Assembly: GCF_018129685.1 (NCBI RefSeq)
Contig: NZ_JAFCLG010000009.1
Location: 186,001 to 250,000, forward strand
Length of the DNA stretch: 64,000 nt
Direction: 5' to 3'
Origin: Bradyrhizobium manausense
Lineage (GTDB): Bacteria > Pseudomonadota > Alphaproteobacteria > Rhizobiales > Xanthobacteraceae
A model generated the notes under the pieces. The model was not told where the DNA came from, made no database searches, and saw only the letters and a program-made list of their open reading frames with translations. Positions 8,342 through 16,058 of this stretch are shown piece by piece. Positions within the stretch are counted from its first letter, which is position 1; every line of letters begins with the position of its first letter. The position numbers were made by a program, and so were the translations under genes.

Positions 8342-8830
8342 ATGGCCACCAAGCCGCTGACCGGAACCAAAGTGTTCCTGATGCTGGTCGCCTTCTTCGG
8401 CGTCGTGATCGGCGTCAACGTCACCATGATGAAGCTCGCGATCGCGACGTTGCCCGGCACCGATGTCGATAGCCCCTATGCGGCGGGTCTCGCCTATGAC
8501 CGCGAGATCTCGGCGGCGCAGGACCAGGCCGCGCGCAAATGGACGGTGAGTGCGCATATCGAGCGACGTGCTGATGGCAATGCCGTGCTTCAGGTCGAGG
8601 CGCGCGATGCGGCAGGGCAGCCCGTGACGGGATTGAAATTCGGCGGCCGCCTGGAACGGCCGACCGACAAGCGTGCTGATCTTGAGGTCGAACTCGCGGA
8701 GGCCGGCAGCGGCATCTATCGCGGCAACGCCGCCTCGGTCGCGCCGGGCCAGTGGGAGCTCATCATCGAGGGCGATGCCAAGGGCGGCGAGCGCGTGTTC
8801 CTGTCGCGCAACCGCGTGATCCTGAACTGA
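8342..8830 (+). CDS. fixH: cbb3 oxidase assembly protein FixH/CcoH
   Basis: The protein is 162 residues, with one N-terminal membrane helix (about 10-32) and a periplasmic domain containing SPYAAGLAYDREI, the FixH family signature. CcoH binds the maturing oxidase and is required for its stability. AGGAG lies close upstream of the ATG. Spacing to fixI is 9 bases. Confidence 0.93.
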   Translation: MATKPLTGTKVFLMLVAFFGVVIGVNVTMMKLAIATLPGTDVDSPYAAGLAYDREISAAQDQAARKWTVSAHIERRADGNAVLQVEARDAAGQPVTGLKFGGRLERPTDKRADLEVELAEAGSGIYRGNAASVAPGQWELIIEGDAKGGERVFLSRNRVILN

Positions 8831-8839
8831 GGTTTCGCC

Positions 8840-11029
8840 ATGCAGGTGACGCGCGATTTCTCCCACTACGTCCGCGCCGCAGGCGCGGGCCTCCAGCACA
8901 TCGATCTTGCGGTCGAAGGCGTTCACTGCGCCGGCTGCATGGCCAAGATCGAGCGCGGACTGTCGGCCATCCCCGATGTCACTCTGGCACGTGTGAACCT
9001 CACCGACCGGCGCGTCGCGCTGGAATGGAAAGGGGGAACGCTCGATCCCGCCCGCTTCATCGACCGCCTCGAAGAGCTCGGCTACAAGGCCTATCCCTAC
9101 GAGACCGAGAGCGCGGAGGCGACAGAAGTCGCAGAGTCCCGCTTCCTGCTGCGCTGCCTCGGCGTCGCTGCGTTCGCCACCATGAACGTGATGATGCTGT
9201 CGATCCCGGTATGGTCGGGCAATGTCTCGGACATGCTGCCCGAGCAGCGCGACTTCTTCCACTGGCTGTCGGCTCTGATCGCGTTGCCGGCCGCGGCCTA
9301 TGCCGGCCAGCCGTTCTTCCGCTCGGCCTGGCGCGCGCTGTCGAACAAGACCACCAACATGGACGTGCCGATCTCGATCGGTGTGTGCCTTGCGCTCGGC
9401 ATGTCCGTGGTCGAGACCATCAACCACGCCGAACACGCCTATTTCGATGCGGCCATCATGCTGCTGACCTTCCTGCTGGTCGGCCGCTTCCTCGACCAGA
9501 ACATGCGGCGGCGGACCCGCGCGGTTGCCGGCAATCTCGCAGCATTGAAGGCGGAGACCGCGGCGAAATTCGTCGGACCAGACGAAATCTCGCAGGTGCC
9601 GGTCGCCGCGATCCATCCCGGCGATATCGTGCTGCTGCGGCCCGGCGAGCGCTGCGCCGTCGACGGCACCGTGATCGAGGGCCGTTCCGAGATCGACCAG
9701 AGCCTGATCACCGGCGAGACGCTCTACGTCACCGCGGAGCACGGCACGCCGGTCTACGCCGGCTCCATGAACATCTCCGGCACGCTGCGGCTGCGGGTCT
9801 CAGCCGCCTCGGAAGCCACGCTGCTCGCCGAGATCACGCGGCTGCTCGACAATGCGCTGCAGGCACGCTCGCGCTACATGCGGCTTGCCGACCGTGCCTC
9901 GCGGCTCTATGCGCCGGTGGTGCATGCGACCGCGCTTCTCACCATCCTCGGCTGGGTCATCGCCGGCGCAAGCTGGCATGATGCGATCGTCACCGGCGTT
10001 GCCGTCCTGATCATCACGTGCCCCTGTGCACTCGGCCTTGCGATTCCGACCGTGCAGACGATCGCCTCGGGCGCGATGTTCAAGTCCGGCGTTTTGCTCA
10101 ATTCGGGCGATGCCATCGAGCGCCTCGCCGAAGTCGACCATGTCATCTTCGACAAGACCGGCACGCTGACGCTGCCGGCGCTCGAGGTCACGAACGCGGC
10201 CGACATTCCCGCTGATATCCTCAATCTCGCCGGCCGGCTTGCGCTGTCGAGCCATCATCCGGTCGCCGCAGCGGTCGCGCAGGCCGCGGGTGCGACATCG
10301 CCGATTCTCAGTGCGGTCGAAGAGGCCGGGCAGGGCGTGCACGCAACCCTGGACGGCGTCGAGCTTCGTCTCGGCCGCCCGTCCTTCTGCGGCGCCGAGC
10401 AGATCGTCGGCAGCACCACGGTCGATCCCGAAGCCTCGATCGTGGCCTTCAGCATGGGGACCGAAAAATTCATCCTCTCGGTGCGTCAAGGCCTGCGTCC
10501 CGATGCGAAGGCGGTGATCGCGGCCCTGAAGGACCGCAACATCGGCATCGAGATCCTCTCCGGTGACCGCGAGCCGGCGGTGATCGCAGCGGCCGACGCC
10601 CTCGGCATCGCCGAATGGCGTGCCGGTGTCACGCCGGCCGACAAGATCGCGCGGATCGAGGAGTTGAAGCGGCGCGGCACGAAGGTGTTGATGGTCGGCG
10701 ACGGCATGAACGATGCGCCGTCGCTGGCGGCCGCCCATGTCTCGATGTCGCCGATCTCGGCCGCGCATCTGAGCCAGGCCACCGCCGATCTCGTCTTCCT
10801 CGGCCGGCCGCTGGCGCCGGTGGTTGCAGCCATCGATTCCGCGCGCAGGGCGCTGCGCCTGATGCGGCAAAACCTCTGGCTTGCGATTGGCTACAACGTG
10901 CTGGCCGTGCCGGTCGCGATCAGCGGCGTGGTGACGCCCCTGATCGCCGCGGCCGCCATGAGCGGATCGTCGATCCTGGTGATGCTGAATTCGCTGCGCG
11001 CCCGCAGCCCCTCGCGGGAGATCATGTGA
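8840..11029 (+). CDS. fixI: Copper-exporting P1B-ATPase FixI/CcoI
   Basis: FixI moves Cu+ from the cytoplasm across the membrane for CuB insertion into the cbb3 oxidase. The 729-residue protein has an N-terminal heavy-metal domain with GVHCAGCM (about 30-37). The membrane CPC metal site is ITCPCALGL (about residues 390-399). The phosphorylated Asp is in DKTGTLT (about 437) and the hinge motif is GDGMNDAPSL. It ends in a TGATG overlap with fixS, which implies coupled translation. Confidence 0.97.
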   Translation: MQVTRDFSHYVRAAGAGLQHIDLAVEGVHCAGCMAKIERGLSAIPDVTLARVNLTDRRVALEWKGGTLDPARFIDRLEELGYKAYPYETESAEATEVAESRFLLRCLGVAAFATMNVMMLSIPVWSGNVSDMLPEQRDFFHWLSALIALPAAAYAGQPFFRSAWRALSNKTTNMDVPISIGVCLALGMSVVETINHAEHAYFDAAIMLLTFLLVGRFLDQNMRRRTRAVAGNLAALKAETAAKFVGPDEISQVPVAAIHPGDIVLLRPGERCAVDGTVIEGRSEIDQSLITGETLYVTAEHGTPVYAGSMNISGTLRLRVSAASEATLLAEITRLLDNALQARSRYMRLADRASRLYAPVVHATALLTILGWVIAGASWHDAIVTGVAVLIITCPCALGLAIPTVQTIASGAMFKSGVLLNSGDAIERLAEVDHVIFDKTGTLTLPALEVTNAADIPADILNLAGRLALSSHHPVAAAVAQAAGATSPILSAVEEAGQGVHATLDGVELRLGRPSFCGAEQIVGSTTVDPEASIVAFSMGTEKFILSVRQGLRPDAKAVIAALKDRNIGIEILSGDREPAVIAAADALGIAEWRAGVTPADKIARIEELKRRGTKVLMVGDGMNDAPSLAAAHVSMSPISAAHLSQATADLVFLGRPLAPVVAAIDSARRALRLMRQNLWLAIGYNVLAVPVAISGVVTPLIAAAAMSGSSILVMLNSLRARSPSREIM

Positions 11030-11211
11030 TGGAGATCCTGGTCATCCTTGTGCCGCTGGCACTGATGCTGGGTGGTGCGGGCCTTGCCGCCTTCCTGTGG
11101 TCGCTGCGCAGTGGCCAATACGACGATCTCGACGGCGCCGCCTGGCGGGCGATTGCCGACGACGAACCGCCGGCACAAGAAAAAGCGCTAGAGCCTCGCC
11201 CGTTCCGATGA
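11029..11211 (+). CDS. fixS: cbb3 oxidase maturation protein FixS/CcoS
   Basis: This 60-residue protein has one membrane helix (about 3-25) and the CcoS signature FLWSLRSGQYDDLDGAAWR. CcoS is needed for heme and copper incorporation into the oxidase. The ATG shares bases with the fixI stop. The last residues, about KALEPRPFR, and the stop codon are encoded by the left part of a dispersed repeat (11184-11295). The tail is therefore probably a replaced, non-conserved end. Confidence 0.94.
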   Translation: MEILVILVPLALMLGGAGLAAFLWSLRSGQYDDLDGAAWRAIADDEPPAQEKALEPRPFR

Positions 11212-11295
11212 AATCGGAACGGGCTCCAGATCTTGTTTTGACGGGTTTTCTTGACGCGAACCGGTGCCCGCTTCGCTCGAAAACGCTCTAGCGCT
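11184..11295. repeat. Dispersed repeat with 11-bp terminal inverted repeats and internal hairpin
   Basis: The ends are AGCGCTAGAGC (11184-11194) and its exact complement GCTCTAGCGCT (11285-11295). Inside, CCCGTTCCGAT (11199-11209) and ATCGGAACGGG (11213-11223) form an 11-bp hairpin with loop GAA. The interior has the segment TTCTTGACGCGAACCGG. From general knowledge, similar segments occur many times between genes in Bradyrhizobium. The element overlaps the fixS 3' end and the MFS stop codon and probably acts as a two-way terminator for the converging genes. Confidence 0.75.
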
Positions 11296-12490
11296 TCAGG
11301 CTGAAGGTGAGAACGGCGGCGGCCCCGAGGGCTGCGCCGACGCCCGCGACGCAGGCGTGCCAGCCGAAGGCGTCGAACATCCGCCCGAGGACGGCGGTGC
11401 CGACGAGCCCACCGCCGAAATAGCAGGCCAAATAGGTTCCGCTGGCAATGCCACGGTTGTCGGTGGCCGCCTGTCCGACGTAGCCGGTTGCTGCGGCCTG
11501 CGCGAAAAAGGTTCCGACGCCGACCAGGACCATCCCGGTGAGGACCTCACCGAGATGCGGCGCCAGCATCAGCGGCAAGCCCAGTCCGGCGACGGCAAGC
11601 GAGCCCCAGATCGTGGGCCGCGTCCCGAGCCAGGCGGCTACCTTGCCGGCCAGCAGGGTCGTGACGATCGAGGGCAGAAAGACGAGGTAGACGAAACCCA
11701 GGTCCATCATGCCCAGCGACAGCGGCGGCCGCACCAGAACGAAATTGACGAAGGTGAAGGTGCCGATGAAGGCGAACAGGATGCAGAAGCCGATGCCGAA
11801 GGCCGCGCGCAGCCGCGGATTGCGCCAATGCGCCGTTGTCGCCGCCAGCGGCGATCCGGCCGGCATCATGGCATGCATCGGCTGCACCCGCTGAATGGTG
11901 AAATAGACCAGCAGCGCACCGGCCAGATTGAGAGCCGCGAAGACGTAGAAGTTCCAGGCAAGGCCAAGACTGTCGGCGATTGCGGCCGAGATCAGCCGGC
12001 CGACCAGGTTGCTCGCGACGTTGCCGGTGATGTAGGCGGCGAACGCACCGCCGGCATCCATGGCGCTGCATTGCTCGCCGAGATAGGCGAGCGTCAGCGC
12101 AAAGGCGGACGCCATGCACAGGCCCTGTGCGACCCGCAAGGCGGTGAAGACGGCAAGGTTGGGCGCCGATGCCAGCAGGCTCGTGGGGATCGCCAGCAGC
12201 ATCAGGCTGATCAGGATGCCCCTTCGCCGATCGATGTGGGGGCTGAAGAAGCCGACGACGAGGCTGGCGACCGCCATGCCGAAGGTGCTGGCATTGACGG
12301 CAAAGCCCATCGCAGCCGGTGTGACGCCATAGTGCCGGGTCAGCGAGGGCAAGATCGCCTGCGTTGCGAAGAGGTCGACGACAGTCAAGAATGCGGTCAA
12401 CCCGATCACGAGCGAGCGGAGCGCGCGTCCCGGGGAATGCGCATCCATGCTGATCACGGCCGGCTTGATGGGTGCGGACAGATCGGTCAT
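11288..12490 (-). CDS. MFS transporter
   Basis: The 400-residue protein has about 12 membrane helices. The loop 2-3 motif of MFS carriers appears as GFFSPHIDRRRGI (about 80-93). The family resembles YnfM/YdhP-type drug or metabolite exporters, and the substrate cannot be read from sequence. I chose the ATG at 12490, which has AGGAG 10 bases upstream; an upstream in-frame extension to 12559 would run through an intergenic inverted repeat. The gene follows the cupin gene by 104 bases in the same direction. Its TAG stop lies inside the terminal repeat of the 11184-11295 element. Confidence 0.85.
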   Translation of the reverse strand: MTDLSAPIKPAVISMDAHSPGRALRSLVIGLTAFLTVVDLFATQAILPSLTRHYGVTPAAMGFAVNASTFGMAVASLVVGFFSPHIDRRRGILISLMLLAIPTSLLASAPNLAVFTALRVAQGLCMASAFALTLAYLGEQCSAMDAGGAFAAYITGNVASNLVGRLISAAIADSLGLAWNFYVFAALNLAGALLVYFTIQRVQPMHAMMPAGSPLAATTAHWRNPRLRAAFGIGFCILFAFIGTFTFVNFVLVRPPLSLGMMDLGFVYLVFLPSIVTTLLAGKVAAWLGTRPTIWGSLAVAGLGLPLMLAPHLGEVLTGMVLVGVGTFFAQAAATGYVGQAATDNRGIASGTYLACYFGGGLVGTAVLGRMFDAFGWHACVAGVGAALGAAAVLTFSLKR

Positions 12491-12510
12491 GGCTAGGCAT
12501 CTCCTGTGGT

Positions 12511-12562
12511 GGATGTGGCGCCAGGCATGCCGGGGAGCATGAGGGATCCCGGGCGCCACATC
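12511..12562 (-). repeat. Perfect 12-bp inverted repeat between cupin and MFS genes
   Basis: GGATGTGGCGCC (12511-12522) and GGCGCCACATCC (12551-12562) are exact complements separated by 28 bases. It lies 20 bases before the MFS start and 32 bases after the cupin stop. It could attenuate readthrough from the cupin gene or act as an operator. Confidence 0.6.
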
Positions 12563-12594
12563 CGGTCACGCGTGCGTTGGGGCAAACGCACCCG

Positions 12595-13077
12595 TTACAT
12601 GTTGTGGTCGTTCGGATCCTTGCGAACGTCGCCGACATAGAGAATGACCGTCTCCTTGCCGAGGTTCTTCCACCAATGCGAGGTGCCGAACACTTCCGGG
12701 CGAAGGTCGCCGGCCTTGTGCATGATCGGATCGATGCAGTTGGAGGCGTATTCGACGATCTCGCCCTGCTGCACGAAGATCAGAGCCGGACGGTCGTCGT
12801 GGCTGTGCCAGGGCACGATGCCGCCGGGCTCGATCGTGAGCTTGCGGAAGCGCAGCTCGCGGCCTTCGATATGGGCCGGCTGCTTGCCGAGGTCGATCGC
12901 GCCAAGCGTGGTGTCGGTGACGCCGACAGGCTTGTAGTCGACCATTTGGTGCGCATTCGGCTTGATCTTGTCGGCCGGGCATTCGCCGGCACGCGCCGGC
13001 TGAGCGAGAAGCGTCAATGCGCCGACGATGGCGAGGCCCGGCCAGATCAGGCCTGACGCCGCGGGAAGCTTGGACAT
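12595..13077 (-). CDS. Secreted cupin-domain protein
   Basis: The 160-residue protein starts with a signal peptide (about residues 1-30, cleaved after QPARA). A single cupin fold follows, with the metal-ligand pattern WHSHDDRPALIFVQQGEI (H-x-H and a downstream E), and a later motif around FGTSHWWKN supplies the second half. It is probably periplasmic. AGGAG lies 7 bases before the ATG. It is transcribed toward the MFS gene and divergent from the peroxiredoxin-like gene. Substrate or enzymatic role is unknown. Confidence 0.8.
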   Translation of the reverse strand: MSKLPAASGLIWPGLAIVGALTLLAQPARAGECPADKIKPNAHQMVDYKPVGVTDTTLGAIDLGKQPAHIEGRELRFRKLTIEPGGIVPWHSHDDRPALIFVQQGEIVEYASNCIDPIMHKAGDLRPEVFGTSHWWKNLGKETVILYVGDVRKDPNDHNM

Positions 13078-13151
13078 GGGAGATCTCCTGTGTTGACCGC
13101 AACCTCGGTGGTGGCGGGCTATACAGAAGCTTGGTCGATATGGCGTCTTTT

Positions 13152-13239
13152 CGGAAATGCCTGATGGCTCTGGATGCGATAGTTTCGCGCTATGTTGATA
13201 CGTGCCGGCTATCGAACCGATTGGGGATCGGCATTTCCG
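13152..13239. promoter_or_regulatory. Widely spaced 10-bp inverted repeat in the cupin/peroxiredoxin divergent region
   Basis: CGGAAATGCC (13152-13161) and GGCATTTCCG (13230-13239) are exact complements 68 bases apart. The core GGAAATG/CATTTCC pair recurs in the next divergent region (15007-15068). This may mark binding sites of a shared regulator, perhaps the LysR protein at 14072-14959. Confidence 0.4.
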
Positions 13240-13328
13240 TCTGATCGGGAGCGGGCATTGGATAGACGTCACCCCTTGCACCAGGGGCGGAACGCAAAAA
13301 TAATGCGACCCCGATGCGGGAGCCTGAG

Positions 13329-14045
13329 ATGACGTCACTTTCGCCAGCCGATGCCGAACGTCTCAAGCGCGCCTTCCAGCGCTGTCGCGAGATGGAAGGG
13401 ACCTTGAACGAGCAATTGCGGGCCTATGCCGATGCCAGCCGCGAGATCTTCCCGGCCTATGGCGCGGCGGTCGATCGGCTGGTGATGCGATTGAGCGGCA
13501 ATGGCGGCGGCGAGACCGCGCCGCGCCCGGGCGACGCGATGCCGCCGTTCATGCTGCCCGACCAGACCGGACGTTTCGTCGCGTTGCCGACCCTGCTGGA
13601 GCAGGGCCCGGTCGCGGTGATGTTCTTCCGTGGGCACTGGTGCCCCTATTGCCGCCTCAACATGCGGGCGGTGGCCGAGGCCGACGCGCAGATCAGGGCC
13701 ATGGGTGCGCAGGTCGTCGCGATCATGCCCGAGACCCAGCAATTTACGGAGCAGCTGAGGGCCGAGTCGCACGCGCCGTTTCCGATCCTGACCGATCTCG
13801 ACAATGGCTACGCGCTGTCGCTCAACCTCGCGATCTGGCTTGGCACCGAAATCCAGGGCCTGTTGTCCTATCAGGACATGGCGAGATTCCACGGCAATGA
13901 TGGCTGGATGCTGCCGATCCCGGCGGTGTTCGTCGTCGGCCGCGACGGGACAGTCAGGTCTCGCTTCGTCGATCCGGATTTCCGCAAGCGGATGGAGATC
14001 GACGATCTGCTTGCGGCTTTGGAGAGCACGAGCCGCGAGCGCTGA
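13329..14045 (+). CDS. Peroxiredoxin-like (AhpC/TSA-family) protein
   Basis: The 238-residue protein has a helical N-terminus (about 1-60) and a thioredoxin-fold domain. The active site RGHWCPYCRLNM (about 99-110) has a CxxC pair instead of the single peroxidatic Cys in the PxxxTxxC motif of classic peroxiredoxins. These proteins are presumed thiol reductases or peroxidases. The ATG at 13329 has GGGAG 6 bases upstream; another ATG 15 bases earlier has no ribosome site. It is divergent from the cupin gene. Confidence 0.82.
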   Translation: MTSLSPADAERLKRAFQRCREMEGTLNEQLRAYADASREIFPAYGAAVDRLVMRLSGNGGGETAPRPGDAMPPFMLPDQTGRFVALPTLLEQGPVAVMFFRGHWCPYCRLNMRAVAEADAQIRAMGAQVVAIMPETQQFTEQLRAESHAPFPILTDLDNGYALSLNLAIWLGTEIQGLLSYQDMARFHGNDGWMLPIPAVFVVGRDGTVRSRFVDPDFRKRMEIDDLLAALESTSRER

Positions 14046-14071
14046 AAGCGCGTCTCGTTGGCCGCCGCGCC

Positions 14072-14959
14072 TTATCCGGCAATCTCTCGCCAGTCCGCAC
14101 CGCGCAGCACGCGCATCACGGCGTTGGCGACCGCCGTGCGCTGCCGGCCTGCCACGCCGTAGAGGCTGACCGTGCGGCGCGCGTCGAGGCCTTCAACCGC
14201 CGTGCGTTTCAGGCTCGCCGGTACCGGTGAGGTGCGCGGCATCATGGCGATGCCGATATCGGCTTCCACCAGCTCGATCAGGTCGCGCTCGCTCGATATC
14301 TCGTGGCCATGCTCGATATCGACGCCGTGCTCGCGCAGACTGGCCGAGATACGCCTGGAATGCTCGCAGTAGCTGCGGCCGAGCAATTGCTCCGCGCGCA
14401 GATCATCCGGCTCGACCGTGTCGTGGCCGGCAAGGCGGTGCTCGCGATTGAGGACGAGATCGAACGGTTCGGTGAACAGCGGCCAGACGTCGAGCCGGTC
14501 CCAGGCCTCGTCGACCTCGGCGGCGATGCCGAGCTCGGCTTCGCCTTTCTTGAGGAAATCGCCGACCTCACGACTCGTCCCGCGCAGGAAGCGGAGATCG
14601 AGCCGGTTGAACTGCCGCCTGATCTCCTTGAGATGCGGAATGAGCAACGACAGGTCGATCGAATGTGTCAGCGCGATGCGCAATGCACCGACCTCGCCGC
14701 TCCTGAACGAGGAGGCGAGCGAGCGCGCGCCGATCGCGGCGTCATAGCACTGCTTCAGCAGCGGATGCATGCGCTCGCCGAGCTCCGTCAATTGCGCCGC
14801 AGGCCGTTCGCGGCGAAACAGGTCGCCGCCGAGCTCGGCCTCGAGCTGCTTGATCGCACGCGTCAGCGAGGGTTGCGTCACATTGCATTCCTCCGCGGCG
14901 CGCGTGAAATTGAACAGCTGCGCCACTGCGAGAAAATAGCGGACCTGGTGCATTTCCAT
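14072..14959 (-). CDS. LysR-family transcriptional regulator
   Basis: The 295-residue protein has an N-terminal helix-turn-helix (about 1-60; NFTRAAEECNVTQPSLTRAI) and a LysR substrate-binding domain. It converges on the peroxiredoxin-like gene (26-base gap) and is divergent from the 3-hydroxybutyrate dehydrogenase gene, which it may control. It resembles the second LysR gene at 17213-18136, both starting ME(M/L)HQVRYFLAV, so the two are probably paralogues. Confidence 0.9.
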   Translation of the reverse strand: MEMHQVRYFLAVAQLFNFTRAAEECNVTQPSLTRAIKQLEAELGGDLFRRERPAAQLTELGERMHPLLKQCYDAAIGARSLASSFRSGEVGALRIALTHSIDLSLLIPHLKEIRRQFNRLDLRFLRGTSREVGDFLKKGEAELGIAAEVDEAWDRLDVWPLFTEPFDLVLNREHRLAGHDTVEPDDLRAEQLLGRSYCEHSRRISASLREHGVDIEHGHEISSERDLIELVEADIGIAMMPRTSPVPASLKRTAVEGLDARRTVSLYGVAGRQRTAVANAVMRVLRGADWREIAG

Positions 14960-15006
14960 GGATCAGCTCCCCAGCAGGATCGGCCCGAAATCTAGCCGAT
15001 CGGGAC

Positions 15007-15068
15007 CGGAAATGACATCCCGCTTGCGATAGCGCGGACGTATGGACTTGGAAGCCAACGGGCATTTC
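15007..15068. promoter_or_regulatory. Candidate operator pair GGAAATG/CATTTCC between LysR and hbdH genes
   Basis: GGAAATG (15007-15013) faces CATTTCC (15062-15068) across 48 bases in the divergent promoter region. The same pair with larger flanks occurs at 13152-13239. Function is inferred only from recurrence and position. Confidence 0.35.
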
Positions 15069-15163
15069 CACGGACCTTGATGATGCCTCACATTTCGGTG
15101 CAGCCACGACGCAACGTCGCGCCGGCCACAGCCGAATGACCAAATGCCGAATGAGGTGTGATC

Positions 15164-15988
15164 ATGAATATCCCGATCAAGACACAAACGACCGTTTCAT
15201 CACGTGTGCTGGCCGGCAGGATCGCGCTGGTCACCGGATCGACCAGCGGCATCGGCCTCGGTATTGCGCGTGCGCTGGCTGCGGCCGGGGCCGACATCGT
15301 GCTGAACGGTCTTGGCGTTGCCAGTGAGATTGGCCGCACCCGCGAGCAGATCGCCGCCGAATTCGGCGTCAAGGCGAGCTACTCGCCTGCCGACATGACC
15401 CGGCCGAAAGCCATCGCCGAGATGATCTCGGCGACGGTGTCGGAGGCTGGCCGGCTCGATATCCTCGTCAACAATGCCGGTATCCAGCACGTGGCGCCGC
15501 TCGACCAGTTTCCGGTCGACAAATGGGACCAGATCCTCGCCATCAACCTGTCCTCGGCTTTCCATGCGACGCGGCTCGCGCTGCCTGCGATGCGGCAGAA
15601 CGGTTTTGGCCGCATCATCAACATCGCTTCCACGCACGGCCTCGTCGGCTCGCCGTTCAAGGCCGCTTATGTCACCGCCAAGCACGGCATCGTCGGCCTC
15701 ACGAAGGTGACGGCCCTGGAGACGGCCGAGGACGGCATCACCTGCAATGCCGTCTGCCCTGGCTATGTCCATACGCCGCTGGTCGAGGCGCAGATCGACG
15801 GCCAGGCCAAGGCCCACGGCATCTCCCGCGATCAGGTGATCCGCGACGTCCTGCTGGCGCAGCAGCCAAACAAGCGCTTTGTCACGGTCGAGGAGCTCGG
15901 CGCGCTCGCGGTCTTCCTGTCCACCGACGCGGCCGCCTCGATCACCGGCGTTGCGCTGCCGGTCGACGGCGGCTGGACCGCGCATTAA
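15164..15988 (+). CDS. 3-hydroxybutyrate dehydrogenase (SDR family)
   Basis: The enzyme is predicted to interconvert (R)-3-hydroxybutyrate and acetoacetate with NAD, a step in poly-3-hydroxybutyrate breakdown. The 274-residue product is a short-chain dehydrogenase: the cofactor loop TGSTSGIG is near residue 25, NNAG near 105, and the catalytic YVTAKHG Tyr/Lys pair near 166-170. The C-terminus TGVALPVDGGWTAH is typical of the HBDH subgroup. I chose the ATG at 15164 because GAGG lies 7 bases upstream; the GTG at 15158 would overlap it. The patatin gene follows in the same direction. Confidence 0.88.
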   Translation: MNIPIKTQTTVSSRVLAGRIALVTGSTSGIGLGIARALAAAGADIVLNGLGVASEIGRTREQIAAEFGVKASYSPADMTRPKAIAEMISATVSEAGRLDILVNNAGIQHVAPLDQFPVDKWDQILAINLSSAFHATRLALPAMRQNGFGRIINIASTHGLVGSPFKAAYVTAKHGIVGLTKVTALETAEDGITCNAVCPGYVHTPLVEAQIDGQAKAHGISRDQVIRDVLLAQQPNKRFVTVEELGALAVFLSTDAAASITGVALPVDGGWTAH

Positions 15989-16058
15989 CATGAGCCGGCG
16001 TAACAAATCACTGCGAACGGCGAATATTCGGGCAGGGCAGGCTGATCAGGAGCGAACC

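Noticed and set aside
6689..9742. A 1017-codon leftward open frame opposite fixGHI
   Set aside because: It is the complement of three strongly supported genes and is rich in Arg, His and Asp as expected for antisense of GC-rich codons. No family features.
15158..15163. GTG at 15158 as the start of the hydroxybutyrate dehydrogenase
   Set aside because: The GAGG site lies 1 base away from it but 7 bases from the ATG at 15164, which is the better start.
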